From positions 49,758,390-49,822,389 of the forward strand of contig NC_068576.1 in assembly GCF_025698545.1 (NCBI RefSeq): a stretch of DNA of 64,000 nt, written 5' to 3'. The notes below the pieces were generated by a model. The model was not told the DNA's origin. It was given only the letters and a program-made list of their open reading frames with translations, and did no database searches. The translations under genes and the position numbers were made by a program. This document shows, one piece after another, positions 31,118 through 44,102 of the stretch (position 1 is the first letter of the stretch; every line of letters begins with the position of its first letter). Source of the DNA: Gossypium raimondii (lineage: Eukaryota > Streptophyta > Magnoliopsida > Malvales > Malvaceae).

Positions 31118-33861
31118 ATGGCAACATCTATTGCAGCTCGCTTCTCTAGAAAGGCCGCGGCCTCGGCGTTCTCCGGCTGTCGCTACGTCACCGCTTCCCG
31201 TAGTTTCTCCGCGGAGGCTGCCAAAACGATCTCGCCATCGTCGGATCGAGTGAAGTGGGACTACAGGGGTCAAAGAAAAATAATCCCTCTCGGTCAGTGG
31301 GTCCCTAAGGTAGCTGTCGACGCTTACGTTGCCCCCAACGTTGTCTTGGCCGGTCAAGTAACAGTTAACGACGGAGCCTCGGTGTGGAATGGTTGCGTCC
31401 TACGTGGCGATCTCAACAAGATCACCGTTGGGTTCTGCTCTAATGTCCAGGAACGCTGCGTCATTCACGCCGCTTGGTCCTCTCCGACCGGTAATCCTTT
31501 CATTTCACTTTCTTTTGGTTTCTTTTAGAAAACTTTGTTAAAGAAATTTTAGGGTTTTGGAGTTTCTTGGCCTTGTTTATAATCAAATTTTAGCTTGAAT
31601 TAGATTGGGTTTTGGTGTTAATTTACTTTGGAACGAGCTAAAGTAGTTAAGGCTTTAAGTAATTAGGATCTATACATTATTCTATAATAGCTTCAATGAA
31701 GCTGAAAAATGAGAGAAATTGGTAGGGAGAATTTAGGATTCAGGTCCCTAGGAGCTCATGGTGTCCGTAGAATGTAAAGTGAGCTATTTTGCTCAATGAA
31801 AGACAAAGGTTTTGTAGTTATTCTTATGAGTCTTACTGTCAGACAGAGAACAATTTGAATTTAGGTTTCATTGTGAGCTTTACTATGATTAGTGACCTCA
31901 TTTTTCTTTTGATTCATTGCATTGAGTTCTACATGTTGGTCCATTGGATTATAGCTTGAAGGATAATGTATTATCGTTATTCAATGCTTTGCATTGTCAA
32001 AATACTTGTTACTGAAAGACCGAGTATTATATGAAAAAAGGGTCAAAGAAATGTTAGTTTATGATGCTGTTTTTACAGTTGCTTAGAATGTAGATATTGA
32101 TGTGAAAAAAAATGTCTTTTCTTCCACAGAGGCAAGGCAAGTGAATTGCTATAAACTATATTGCTATAAACATGGTCCTTGTTCCATGTTCTTCATTGTG
32201 CAGCGTGAGGCTTATGGTTGCAGCTGTGGGTTCAGTTGTTTAGTAGCTTAGGACTACCCAAGGTTAATCCTATTTTAGCAAAAGGAAGGACATCCTTCAC
32301 TTTTTAGATTCAATTTATGGATCCCTAGTTATGGGGGAGTTTTTAAACAATTGATTATAAATTTGTCTGAAAACATAGTTTACAGGATGATGTCCTCCTG
32401 GAATTGTTGCCTTGAACAGTAGAAATGCAGTTTTCAGGTCCATAACAATGGTCTAATGGCTTTCAATAAATGTGCAGACACTAATCACATTTTAAGGAAT
32501 ATTATTGGTGGTCTTTGCTCTATTTGCACAGATACTATTTTGTGATTTGCTAGGACGTGTTACTTATATGATAGGGCATAGGTGCAAAAAATAGGTAAAA
32601 TTATTTTAGAGAATGGATAAATGTTTGAGCTGATCTCTAACTCATCAACAACCTCATCTGCTGGAGCTTTCATTTCAATCATCTCCCCTAGGGGATAGAT
32701 AGAGGCAGAGGAGCTATTGTATTGTCTTTTATGAAGCATCTGTCTCCATATTACCCATAACAACTATTAAATTCTAACCGACCAGTATAGGATGTGGAGA
32801 TACAGTGATTTCTCCCTTTTATAGTAGCTTTAGTGAGATTGGTCACTTACATTATCCTTAAAGAGTGGTTTTATAATAGGATAGTTATTTGGTATGCTGG
32901 TGGTGGAAATTTTTTACTCCACAAGTGGGGTTGAGATTTTGCCATGTGTCCTTAAGTTGTATTTAAAAATTAAAAAATAAATGAATAGGACATGTGGAAA
33001 TCTCAACCCCTTTTTTGGAGTTGAATATTTTCACCGCCCGTGTACCCAATAATTATCCTTTATAATAATAGAGGTCATTAACTGATTAAAAAGCCTTTTT
33101 GTAACCCCTTAAAAGGTTCCTGGTTCTCTTTGCCCGCCTTTTACTATTTTCAGCGATCTGATATTTGCAACTTGCCCTTGCTGTTATATGTCTTTCAGAA
33201 AAGGCCTTTTTTATTACTGCCAAGAATTGGTTCATTCTTGAATCTTGTTTGTTTGGTTGCTCCACTTTTGCTACCTTTATTTTCTAGTGTGGCTCGTTAA
33301 ACCTGCAAGTCCATACCCCATGTTTAATTGCAAGTCAGCCTCATTTATATAACTGGAGACGTCTTCAATGTTTATGCTGTGCAGTCAAAATGATTCATAT
33401 AAACCAATATTGCTGTAGAATTTTATTTTGTCCATGTGTTGCTCAGGGCTCAAGTCAATTTCTGTTCCTCGTTATATGTTACAGGACTTCCAGCTGAGAC
33501 ATCAATTGAGAGGTTTGTGACAGTTGGTGCTTACAGTCTCTTGAGATCATGCACGATTGAACCAGAGTGCATTATTGGACAACATTCGATTCTTATGGAA
33601 GGTTCCTTGGTGGAGACTCACTCTATCCTTGAAGCTGGTTCTGTAGTTCCTCCAGGTAGGAGAATCCCAACTGGTGAGCTTTGGGCAGGAAATCCAGCTA
33701 GGTTTGTTCGGGCTTTGACCCATGAAGAAACCTTAGAAATCCCTAAACTTGCCGTGGCTATTAATGATCTAAGCAAAGAACATTTATCCGAGTTCCTTCC
33801 GTACTCAACAGCATATTTAGAAGTTGAGAAGTTAAAGAAGTCCCTAGGAATAACCATTTGA
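31118..33861 (+). CDS. GAMMACAL: Gamma-carbonic-anhydrase-like subunit of mitochondrial complex I
   Basis: Two exons, 31118-31490 and 33485-33861, join within a Gly codon (SPTG/LPAETS) to give 249 residues, the usual length for plant gamma-CAL proteins. They form heterotrimers with gamma-CA subunits on the matrix arm side of complex I. Residues 1-30 (MATSIAARFSRKAAASAFSG) are Arg/Ala/Ser-rich without acids, typical of a mitochondrial presequence. The rest is a left-handed beta-helix of hexapeptide repeats (APNVVLAGQVTVNDGASVWN, RGDLNKITVG). One metal-ligand His survives (H117 in CVIHAAW), but the position of gamma-CA GHS reads GAYS, as in known CAL proteins, so no classic zinc site is expected. 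The start is chosen at the second ATG of the frame (31118), after a CT-rich leader. A MITE lies in the 2-kb intron. Confidence 0.94.
32878..33059. mobile_element. 182-bp MITE in the gamma-CA-like intron
   Basis: This element has terminal inverted repeats of about 75 bp (left AGGATAGTTATTTGGTATGC, right the complement of ...GGGTACC-type sequence ending AATAATTATCCT). The arms include GGGGTTGAGATTT and its complement. It is flanked by the perfect 7-bp repeat TTATAAT (32871-32877 and 33060-33066). It has no coding capacity and lies well clear of the splice sites. Confidence 0.88.
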
Positions 33862-33889
33862 TTGCCCTTCATTTTTCATTATTCCATAA

Positions 33890-34890
33890 TATCGGTTTCC
33901 CCGAGTTTTCCTTGCGAAGAAATAAGCAACCAAAGAACACCTAGAAGAAGAATCTTTTCTGTTGTTTATCCATGCACTTCATCATGTTGGCTGTTGAAAG
34001 AAAAACCTTTTAATCATGAGTGACCTATGAAATGGAATATAGATTGTAGGTGAATTAATTTCATTTTGTATGATGTTGAGTTTATTGTGGTTTGTCCTTT
34101 GTGTTGAGTGTGATGGCATGTATAAAATTGCCAGTGCCTTTCACATTATTAATATTCATAAATGGAATTGAATGATTGATGAGGACGTATGTTGAATCTA
34201 TGTAAATAAGCCCTATCTACTGATTTTTATCCTTTGATTATTATAATTCTTCCAAGTTGTAGGGTTATTATTGGGAGAAAAAGCATATTCCTTCCTTGCA
34301 TTCCAGGGCATTTTGACAGGAAAAAAAGCATATTCCTTAGATCATTATAGATTTGAGATTTTGGTTTCATGATATTGATATTGTTTTCAAATTAAATAAA
34401 TTATTAAATTTTAAAAGAAATTATAAAATTTGATTCAAACTTTTTAGTTAGGTTAAATTGGTTTATTCCGGTGTTTTTTATCCTTGAAAACACCTCAAAA
34501 TCACCTGTTGGTTGTTTTGTTTTTTCATTTTCGTGATGGGTTATAGTTGGAATGAATAAAGTATGGGCATGGACTGGGATTATAGATTCGCAAGGTAGGG
34601 TTGGTGATAAGTTTCAAGTCTTCCAGCAAAATTATTACGAAACAGTACACATTCATGTACGACCTATTTGCTACTCTGTTATTTTTCTACATGTTGGGAT
34701 TTTTATCTTACTTTATTTTACTTTTTACAAAAAGTTCAAGCATTAAGTTAATTAATTATTGTAAATCATTCTAGGGCTATTTGAATACGAGTCTAAGTCT
34801 AGGAGAAATCTTTTTTAAAAAAAAATATGGGCCGGTCTAATTTGATTTATTAATAATAAATTATATAAATTTTAAATATTTTATTATTTT
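33890..34890. other. 3' flank of the gamma-CA-like gene and AT-rich DNA
   Basis: The first 200-300 bases should be the 3' UTR. A short direct repeat (AAAAAGCATATTCCTT) occurs near 34279 and 34325. No further gene is supported. Confidence 0.4.
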
Positions 34891-34894
34891 AAAA

Positions 34895-35890
34895 AGTGAT
34901 ACACGCACGAATGTAGTGAAATTTATTAGATTTCAATCATCAAAACTGTCAATTTTCAGACTTAAGAAATCCGTAGACTTGCGACGACTTTTTTGATGGG
35001 ATCCTGGCATTTTTGGGTTGAGATGTCTCATGGCGTTTGAAGATCTATCTTTTAGCTTAGAAACGCATTTTGAATCACTCGATTTTGAGTTCGGGAGCTC
35101 AAGTTATGACTGTTTTAGTGAAGACTGCGCGAGCAGAATTTTTGAACGGGATTATGACTGGAATTACGAATTTCGGGATTTTAATTTGAGTTTAAATCAT
35201 ATTGGGTTCGGGTTTTAGACTTAATTATTATTATATATGAGTCCAATATTACATTTGTCAAATTTTATTATTTTATTCAGAATTTTTGATAATTATTAAG
35301 TATAAGTTATTTAGGAGTTTTATGTTAACAAGAAATTTTAGTTTAAAACTACTTCTTTTTTAGATTAAATTAGAGTTCTAGTATACTTAAGAGTTTTATT
35401 TAGATTTATTTAGCTACCCTATACATTCAAGTCATTATTATTCTATTCCTCTTTTGAGTTAATAAATTTTTTCTGGGTTTTTCTTTTTAAGAAATTTTTT
35501 TTGAGTTTCTTTTAGAAGAGTTTTAACAGTCTTTTTAGATTGTGGGGATATCTTCAAACTTTTTCTTTCTAAGGTTTCTATCTTGGAGGGAAAATTAGAG
35601 CCGCTTGAAGGGGGTTGTGAATTCTTCGTGTTTCCAAGGCTTTTTAGGACTTTCACATGCCACATTCTATCTTTCCATTTATCTTCTTTATTCACTTCCT
35701 TAATTTTTGATATATTATTTTATTTTAGTTATTTATTTTAATTGTTTTATCTAACTTGGATTGAATTTCGTTTCAGGTTGTGTCAAAATTCAAGTTTCTT
35801 TCCGAATATCTAGAGTTAAAAATCAAATTCGCGATTTTAACAAACTTTACTTACGATCCGCTTTCGTGGTCATCCATCTCATCCTTTATC
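34895..35890 (+). repeat. Probable dispersed repeat, LTR-like, unclassified
   Basis: This roughly 1-kb stretch is less AT-rich at its left part (GGATCCTGGCATTTTTGGG, TTCGGGAGCTCAAGTTATGA). It runs into T-rich DNA and ends in a phrase (GTGGTCATCCATCTCATCC) with no coding sense. The style is that of plant LTR sequence, but I found neither clear TG/CA ends nor a target duplication, so the call is tentative. The 66-codon frame at 35018-35218 resembles no gene. Confidence 0.3.
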
Positions 35891-37450
35891 ATAGAGGATA
35901 AAGAAATATGTTATATTCTAATTTACCCATGATATATATAAAAAAGGAAGAAAGTATTTTTGTGTATATTGTATTCATCCAAATAATATAAAACATTATG
36001 TGGTGGGTAAAATCTGATTTTCCAATTGAAATCCATGAAACATCACATATATATAATATGATGTGCACTTAGCTTGTGGGTGTGGTTGCTTCCCATAGCC
36101 ATATAGACTAGCAATTGCATGGCTTGTTCTTCATGTCTTATAGTGGAGAAAGAGAATTGGAAGCTACAAAATCATTTAGAAAAAAAAAACCCAAAACCAA
36201 ATTGCGTTGAATTAGTCAGTCTTCAATTAATTAATTAACATTTCCTCAATTCATTTGGGTTTGGTGGATATTGGTTTGTCAAAATTATTGTATTTCTTTT
36301 CCAAATGACATTATCATATCATTACTTTCAACAACTCATTTAGATTCCCATTGGGCCGGATTTCAATTTCATTTTTGGAAATTTACCCTCAATTTTATTT
36401 TTATTATATAAACATAAAAAAAAAATTGTTTGTATTGTATTTTCGCACCGTGAAAGGTCACCATTTTTCCACTGCCATATGCAACCTGCAAAATTCCATC
36501 TTTGTTGAAAAAATTGGAATATGGACAGCTCATGAAGATCGTCCCTTGGTGTAGCTGCCCATCCTCTTCCTCCGAACAAAATTTTATAATTCAACTCAAT
36601 TGTTGGAATTTGAAGAAAATAAAAATTAAGTTATTCGGATTTGATTATTTTTAATGATGTCTGACCCGAATTATTATTTAACAATGAAAATATTATTAAA
36701 TTTAAAAAAAACATATTAATGTTAATATTAATATCAATAACTTTTAATAATAAAATGGGTTACCTCTCATTCAGTTTGACTGATGAATACCATTGTTAGT
36801 ATTAGTTTAATCCATGTTACTCTCTTCATATACATTTTTGGTTAATCAAAATTGTATTGAAAATTTATGAAATATTGCCCACAAAATAGAAAGGATGTAT
36901 AGGAATTTAGGTATGTTTTTCTTGACTTTTTAATTATTTGATTAAGTTTCCAAACTGATTGCAATTTGAAAATATTTTTATTTCATTTTCTTGTTTTGGA
37001 TAAGACTACAGATTGAAGGTGTTAAAGTTAGTGCAACCACAGTTTTACAGATAAAAGTAATCCTATTAAAATTAATTTTCCTATAGGTGGTTGTTTAGTT
37101 TTTGGTGTAATTTCATCCTATGTAGATTTTGGTCAAATTTATTATGATATATAATCTGAATCTAATAAATTCTATTTAAAGGCCAACAAATTAAAATAAG
37201 AGCAAATAATTTCACTACTAAATCCTATTTGTTTAGGTGAAGCATAGAAGGGCAAAAGAATAGAATATAAAAAAATACAGAAAAGGAGTGGATATCATAG
37301 AAAGTAAACATAGGTTTTTGGGGTACAATTAATTTAGCCAAAATGTCATCAACCACTAAACCAAATCATGGAAAACCTAATCGGATAAATTTTATATAAA
37401 ATGTCAGTTTTCTAAATCCAGCAAAGATATTGACATCTCAACCATTCTAA
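35890..37450. other. AT-rich intergenic DNA upstream of MIR171
   Basis: I recognise no coding sequence. This interval probably includes the MIR171 promoter, but no specific motif stands out. Confidence 0.4.
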
Positions 37451-37453
37451 TAT

Positions 37454-37457
<4 letters not shown>

Positions 37458-37488
<31 letters not shown>
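37458..37488. repeat. (CA)n microsatellite
   Basis: A run of about 15 CA units is followed by TATATA, roughly 210 bp upstream of the MIR171 hairpin. Confidence 0.95.
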
Positions 37489-37492
<4 letters not shown>

Positions 37493-37697
37493 TATTACAC
37501 CTTTCTTCCATCTTATTTTCCACTTTCTCATCATTCATAATATTCAGTATATTGCCACCATATATCTGAGATTTTAATTATATATGAATGATGTTCCTCA
37601 ACATGACCAAAAGATGAAGATGAAGATGACGATGGTGATTTGATTGTCAAAAGGTCTTCCGTTGAACTGGTAAGCATATATAGATATAGATATGTTA

Positions 37698-37814
37698 GAG
37701 ATGATGATAAAACTGGGGATGTTGGAATGGCTCAATCAAATCAAATTTCCTTGAGTTTTAGTGGGTCTTTTAATTTGATTGAGCCGTGCCAATATCACCA
37801 GCTTTCATATCTCC
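37698..37814 (+). ncRNA. MIR171: MIR171 precursor hairpin
   Basis: The 3' arm contains the 21-nt miR171 at 37776-37796 (begins TGATTGAGCCGTG, ends CCAATATC). It is an exact match to a common plant miR171 form. The 5' arm at 37718-37738 (GATGTTGG...GGCTCAATCA) pairs with it with a G:U and two mismatches in the middle. Pairing extends outward (AACTGGG with the CCAGCTTTC side) and into the stem base, with a terminal loop of about 35 nt. miR171 guides cleavage of GRAS-domain SCL6/HAM mRNAs and so controls meristem and shoot development. A second register starting TTGAGCCGTGCC (37779) is also possible on the same arm, the frame used by the miR171b/c type. Processing is predicted to occur in the nucleus by DCL1. 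Confidence 0.95.
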
Positions 37815-38204
37815 ATCCATCCATACACTACAGTTATATATTTATGACTGTTTTAGCTTGATTTTCTGAAGATTTTGAGACCCTTTTTTATCCTTTCTTC
37901 AAGTATTTGAATATAGACTGTTTCATATTGAGACTTAATAAGGTTTAGCTTGATTTTGTGGAAGATTTTGCAACCCTTTTTTTCAAGAAATATATCGTCT
38001 ATTGATCTCATCAGCGTATAGCTCAAGAATCTTTCAACACCCCCCTTGCATGCGTAAGAACAAATTTATATTTAATTAATTGATGGTATATGATCGGGAT
38101 TACCCCAAACCAATATCGAGGGTTTTTAGCAAATTAATAAATAGATTTTGGTCCACTTCCTAACGTTTTGTGAGTTTTATCACTGAGGTCGAAGTGCGTG
38201 TGTG

Positions 38205-38226
38205 GATATATATATATATATATATA
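38205..38226. repeat. (TA)n microsatellite
   Basis: An uninterrupted run of about 11 AT units lies downstream of MIR171, possibly within or near the end of its primary transcript. Confidence 0.9.
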
Positions 38227-38229
38227 GCT

Positions 38230-39565
38230 TTAAAACTTAGGTGCAATGGTGAAAGTCCAACAGTGCCGGAACCGGCGGTCAGAGATCCATCAAATGAATC
38301 ATTAATCAATCAACATCCTTGTGGTACGTTGTTGGCCATCTATTTCATCCCTGCTCTCTATATGTATAACCTACATCTAATTTGTTTTTGTGAAGTATGT
38401 GTATTCAGGGTTCATATTCAGATATTAGCATATAAAAAGATATGATTAAAAATTTAAGAAAAGAAAAGGAGCAGTATAGGTTTAGGTTGAAGTAAAGCAG
38501 CATGGTTTGGTTAGGGAGGTGAAGAGATGGGTGAGCATTAGTGAGTGCCTAAACTAGCTTAAGCTGAGTTGTTGTTGTCATCTGTAGGGTTCTGTCCATT
38601 TCCATTTGTTGTTATCATATTAAGCTTTGTTTGTCGGCCATTTTATGAGCTCTCTAATTCGTTGTTAAGACAATGAAATTGGTATCCTCATTATTCAATG
38701 AAGATTTACACATAACAAAGCTCAATGTACTCATAATTTTGCAGTTTATATACCTAACGTGTTCCAATATTATTATTTAATTGAATTTAAATAATAATTT
38801 ATGTAAACCTATTATGTAACAATGCACAAGTGGGAAATGGACTGAGATTCTTCTAAAATGAACATGGGACGCAAAAATACAATCGTGTTTATGTATTTTA
38901 ATTTTTTAATAATATAAAAGTAAAAATCGATGAATCAAATCAATTCATAAAACCCCATTCCATCTTTTATTATATAAATATTAATAAATGTTGTGTTTTT
39001 TTCTACTATATTATAAAAATAAATACATATATAATATTTTTCTGGAGTAGTTGTAAATATGTTAAGATTCAAGTTGAACTTTGATATTATATTTTAGGGA
39101 TAAATATTAAATTTATATAAAATTTAGTTTAATGTGTAACTTGTTACATAAATTTTATTTAGAATAATTATATATATATATTTTTTAAATTGTTGGGACC
39201 TTAGTTATCCTTTATTTTAATTTCATTTCATGCTCAAACATTTCCTTGAACTTTTTGTTAGGCATATTTTTTTTGCCATGTCTGGATGGCAATTTGATCA
39301 TACTCCTAGGACAAGGTCAATTTAAGTGTTGGTATCTTTTTCACTACATTTAACTATTTTTAAATGTTCTAAGCAGCAAATGAAAGGGGAATTTTGTGCT
39401 ATACTATAGAATGAGCATTCCTATCTCCTCAATTGACTTGAATTTTGGATATCGAGTTGCCTTACCCTATAAAGCTTTAAGCTATTTTTTGTAATTAATC
39501 TATTTATTTATGTTGGCCGATAAAACTTTATTTTGGGATAAACATTTGAGGATATTATAAAAGGT
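38230..39565. other. Downstream of MIR171, AT-rich, no gene
   Basis: No coding region is supported. The first part (to about 38650) has a more balanced composition and could be the 3' part of the MIR171 primary transcript. Confidence 0.4.
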
Positions 39566-39570
39566 GTTCG

Positions 39571-42519
39571 TGTAACACCCTTAACCCATATCCGTCACCG
39601 GAACAAGGTTACAGAGCATTACCGAGATTTACGGATCATTCAGTCAAAAATTTCAGACGTTTCATTACATATCAATATTCATAATAAAACCAATCAAAAT
39701 CATATATATTGTCCTTTAAACAAGTCTTCAAGACCCGAAATACATATTAGAAACAAGTCGGGACTAAATCGAAAATTCAGAAAATTTTTTAGAAATATTT
39801 AAAAGTTTCAACACTGCAGGGGTCACAAGCCGTGTGACTCACACGGTCAGGAGACACGCCAGTGTCTTAGACTGTGTGGACATTCGAAATAGGGACACAC
39901 GGTCGTGTCCCAGCCCATGTCCATGCTCGTGTAGCTCTCTGACTTGAGTCACACACCCATGTGTCAGGCTGTATGAATATACTAACTTGCACTCTTTAAA
40001 AGATATAGGGGACACACGACTGTGTCAACTGGCCATGTGTCACACATGGCTGAGACACACGCCCGTGTCTCTGCCCGTGTTGACTGAAATAGGCCAATTT
40101 ACAAGCCATATATCTCACCCAATTTGGTATTAACCTACAATCAACATTATGCATATCAACAAACCATAATTAGGCATCCAAAACAAGCTAAAATAAGTGG
40201 CTAATCTCAACAAATTACATATAGGCCAACATTAAACAAAAAATTTATACATGCCATTATAACCAAAATTAAAACATCCGAAAGTACCGATAGAACTGAT
40301 GGATAGTGTGATATAACTCTGACAAGCTTCAAACCCAATCGAACTTCCGATAATATGAAAGTAAAGGAAAACAACTACTTAAGCAATAAATGCTTAGTAA
40401 GCTCGTATAAACTTTAATCATATCAATTCATTTCAAATATGAAATTTATACATATCAAGAACAATCCAATATCGATACCACAAGATTTATGAAGCTATAT
40501 TCAACAACTCACAAGGTGAATAAACCCACAACATCACTTATACATATCATCCCTAGCATAGTAGGATTTTAAATAACTTTAAACCTTACTGCTCTTTCAT
40601 GAGCTCAAGCATATTTTCATTTGAACACTTACCATTTCAATACAACTTATAATTAAACATATTACAATTCAACCAACAACTTGGCATTTGCCTAAGCATC
40701 AAACAACAACATTTGTTAGCATACTTGAACATATTTTGTATAAATTCAACATCGATAATCTTATTATCTCAACATGTCACACTTAAGTTTATTACTCATC
40801 TCAACTTACATAATTTCCATGTATCAACATATCAAAGGTATTCGTATATATTCATGTTATGATACATATCATTCTCTTACCGTTTCTTCATATACATATA
40901 TCATCCATTTCAATATATCATTATGTATATCAATATATCATGTACCATCATTTCCATGTATTTCATGTAAATATCTGTATTAGTTTGTATCAAACTCATA
41001 TCGTCTCGTAACAGAATATTGCCCGTTGAACCATTTAGAATATCGTTGGATAACTTTCAAATTCATTAAATAAATCACTTTACCAAGACTTTCCCAAATC
41101 GAAGAACGACTTACGGATAAGAGTACATCGTTAACAGAAGCTCATAAGAGCTGGTCCTCCTAAACACGCCAACAGAAGCTTGTGAGAGCTGATCCACCCA
41201 AATCACTCCAAACAGAAAGTAAAACACGAGAGTTCGCAACAAATGCTGAACCTCGGTTTACTTGGGTAATATGCTGATGTCCCCCTCCAATACCACCATA
41301 CATCAATTTACGAATGTACCCAAATCCCGTGTTTAATCTAAACTGAGTATTAAATTCAATAATATATTTCCAGCAATAATTCAATTCGAACAATAGAACA
41401 TATATATATATATATATATAATACCAATCACCAATTAACACTCACTTTAATCAAAATTATATATAATACAGTTCATACGAACTTACCTGGTTAAATTACA
41501 GAAATACCAAAATTCAGGGCATTTTGGTAATTTTATTTTCCTAGATTTATTTTACTTTTATTCAATTTAGTCCCCGAGCCCAAAACATGCAAATTAACCA
41601 TTTTAATACAAATCCAAGCTAGACGAATGTTCATGATATTCAAAAATCTCATTTATGCAAAAATTTCACATTAAATCCTTGTAATTTTATTAATTTAACA
41701 AATTAATCCCTAATAAAAAATTCATCAAAATTACTTAACAAATTACTTTTAAATATCAGCCAACATCTCAAATTAATCATTTAATAACTAAAATCATATA
41801 GATTCATCAATGAAAACATTCAAAATTTTAATTAAAAAAAACTAAGGTAAGGTTTAGTTGGACCTAATTATAACAATCTCAAAAATAAAAAATTTACAAG
41901 AAATAGGTAAGAATTGAACTCACATGATGAAAAATTGAAGAACCAGCTTAAGCTCTCTTCTATGTTTGCTTTGAACCGAAAATTGAAGAAGAAATGTCTA
42001 GACTATCCAAATCTAATTTGTTTTATTTTAATTTCACCAAAATTACAATTTTGCCATTAAATGGCTTTATTTTATTATTATTATTCTCTTATGCCGCCTC
42101 ATCCATTAAATTTAGGTACAATTATTACTTAGGTCCTTCTTTATTTATTAATTAAGCCATTTAATCACCTAATTATTATATTTAAGAAGTTTTACACTTT
42201 TTCAATTTAGTCCTTTTCATTAATTGACTATTGAAACATTAAAATTTTTCGACAAAACTTTAATACCATTTTAATGACACTCTGTAAATATTTATAAAAA
42301 TATTTACGATTCGGTTTATAGAAACGAGGTCCCGATACCTCACTTTCTAAAACCACTTGACCTAATAATCATTATAAAAAACAAATTACTAATTCAAAAA
42401 CCTTTTTAAAACCATATTTGACTCGTAAATATTAAATAATAATATTTACGAACTTACTTGCCGAATTTGGTGGCCTTGAACCACTATTTCTGGCACCAAT
42501 GAAAAATCGGGCTGTTACA
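39571..42519 (+). mobile_element. Solo LTR, 2.95 kb, with 5-bp target duplication GTTCG
   Basis: The element begins TGTAACACCCTTAACCCATA and ends TCGGGCTGTTACA, the TG...CA form with short inverted TGTAAC/GTTACA ends. It is flanked by the perfect 5-bp repeat GTTCG (39566-39570 and 42520-42524). No gag, pol, primer-binding site or second LTR lies between, so it is a solo LTR produced by LTR-LTR recombination. The long LTR and its start resemble those of large cotton Gypsy-type elements (inference). The part from 40590 is related to the LTR fragment at 28195-30619. Confidence 0.85.
39830..40085 (+). repeat. Cluster of ACACGG/CGTGT palindromic words inside the solo LTR
   Basis: Many copies of ACACGG(T/C)CGTGT, GACACACG, CCCGTGT and CATGTGTCA words lie in alternating orientation within about 250 bp. 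This makes a GC- and CpG-rich island in otherwise AT-rich DNA. Confidence 0.7.
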
Positions 42520-42529
42520 GTTCGTGGGT

Positions 42530-44090
42530 CGAACCTAACCATAATATTAACACACTTTATGCTTACCTAAGCCCATTTTAGTTCTACCTATATTATTTTT
42601 TAAAAAAATATTTATATTATTTGAATTTAATATTAAATAATTTAATATTTTTTAATTAAAAATTTATATATATTTATTTTAACATTTTTTAATGTCTACA
42701 TTATAATAGTATTCTATATTAATATAGATTTGATTTTTATGTGTTATAAATTACATAATATAAAAAATTATAAACTTAAAAAATAGGTCGGCCCGAACTT
42801 GGGCTTTAAATGTTCAAGCCCGAGCTTGTCCCATATCTTAAACGGACCTAGTTTTTTATGCGAACCCTCCTAAATTTTGAGCGAGCCTTTAGACGAGTAG
42901 CCCCACACGTGAACAAGTCTAATTATTATGCATTAAATTGATGATTTTATATCGACAAAATTTGCAAAGCAAAGCTGCCATATTGTGCCTATAAATAGAT
43001 TGTTGATCAACTTCCTCGTTAGCCATTTGGGGTGTATTTAGATACTCCTTATTTAGGGATTTTTATGGAGAGCTTTTTATGTAATGTGAGGTACTAGGGA
43101 AAGTGGTTTGTAACAATTTGCGTTTGCCTCTGGAGATGAATTGTTGAATAAAATCATTATCTAAGTAAGGCTTTGTAGATGTAGGATAGGTGAATCTGAA
43201 TTGCGTTAATAAATATCATGTGTTGATTATCTTTGTACTTATCTCTTTGGCTTACGATTAGGATTTGTGTTTATCTGTCTCATTGTTTTGCTTCTTATAT
43301 TTATGCACTTAAACAGTTTTGTCCAAACCTCTATTCAAACATTTTTCTAAATATCGAATTGAACAAAAAGCAAATCGAGATTCTAACTATTGTAATTCAT
43401 ATGGATACATAAAATTTGATCTTCATTTTCATATACAGGATTATATTGTTGCTCCCACAATACATTAAGTTATATGCATTATGAATTAACACATCATTAA
43501 TGTTGAATGACTTTAAATAAATATTTGAAAAATTAATCTTAAGTTTCCTTTTTAATTTTCTCTTCTCCCATACAAAATTGATAAAGTTTTAGCATTTATT
43601 ACAATCCTAAAAACAATTTTAATTTTACTAATCCGAGTCAATCTGCGTTGCTCCTTAAATTAAGCAAAAACTAGACAAACGGTGTGAGTGTCAAAACTAA
43701 AGCACCATTACCCTCATATTCTGGGCAGGCACTAACAGAGTTCTTCCATCCCTTTCACTCAGTATACGATGAAGGAGAGAATAAAATTATAAAAGAACAT
43801 TTAAGTATTTATTAAAAATTCATTATGGCAATTTATAATTAACTGATGATGGTGCATCAAATTACTTGATATAATTGTTTTTATACGTGATAAATAAATA
43901 TTATTACAAGTTTCTGAATTTTAATTAAATAAAATTACATGTATAAAATTGTACAAATTAAAACTACATAAATACAATTTATAGCAATATTTGTTATTTG
44001 TTTAAAATTTTATGGATTTTAATTATTTAGTCTCCATTTAACTCGTTACATCAAAAAAAAATGCTTTATTCTGATAGAGATAGAGATTAT
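42530..44090. other. AT-rich intergenic DNA
   Basis: No gene was seen. Text at 42780-42920 (GTTCAAGCCCGAGCTTG and neighbours) looks like a dispersed repeat with relatives near 25310. Confidence 0.4.
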
Positions 44091-44102
44091 TATATAAATT
44101 GG

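Noticed and set aside
35018..35218. 66-codon plus-strand frame
   Set aside because: It lies in a probable dispersed repeat and has no recognisable features.
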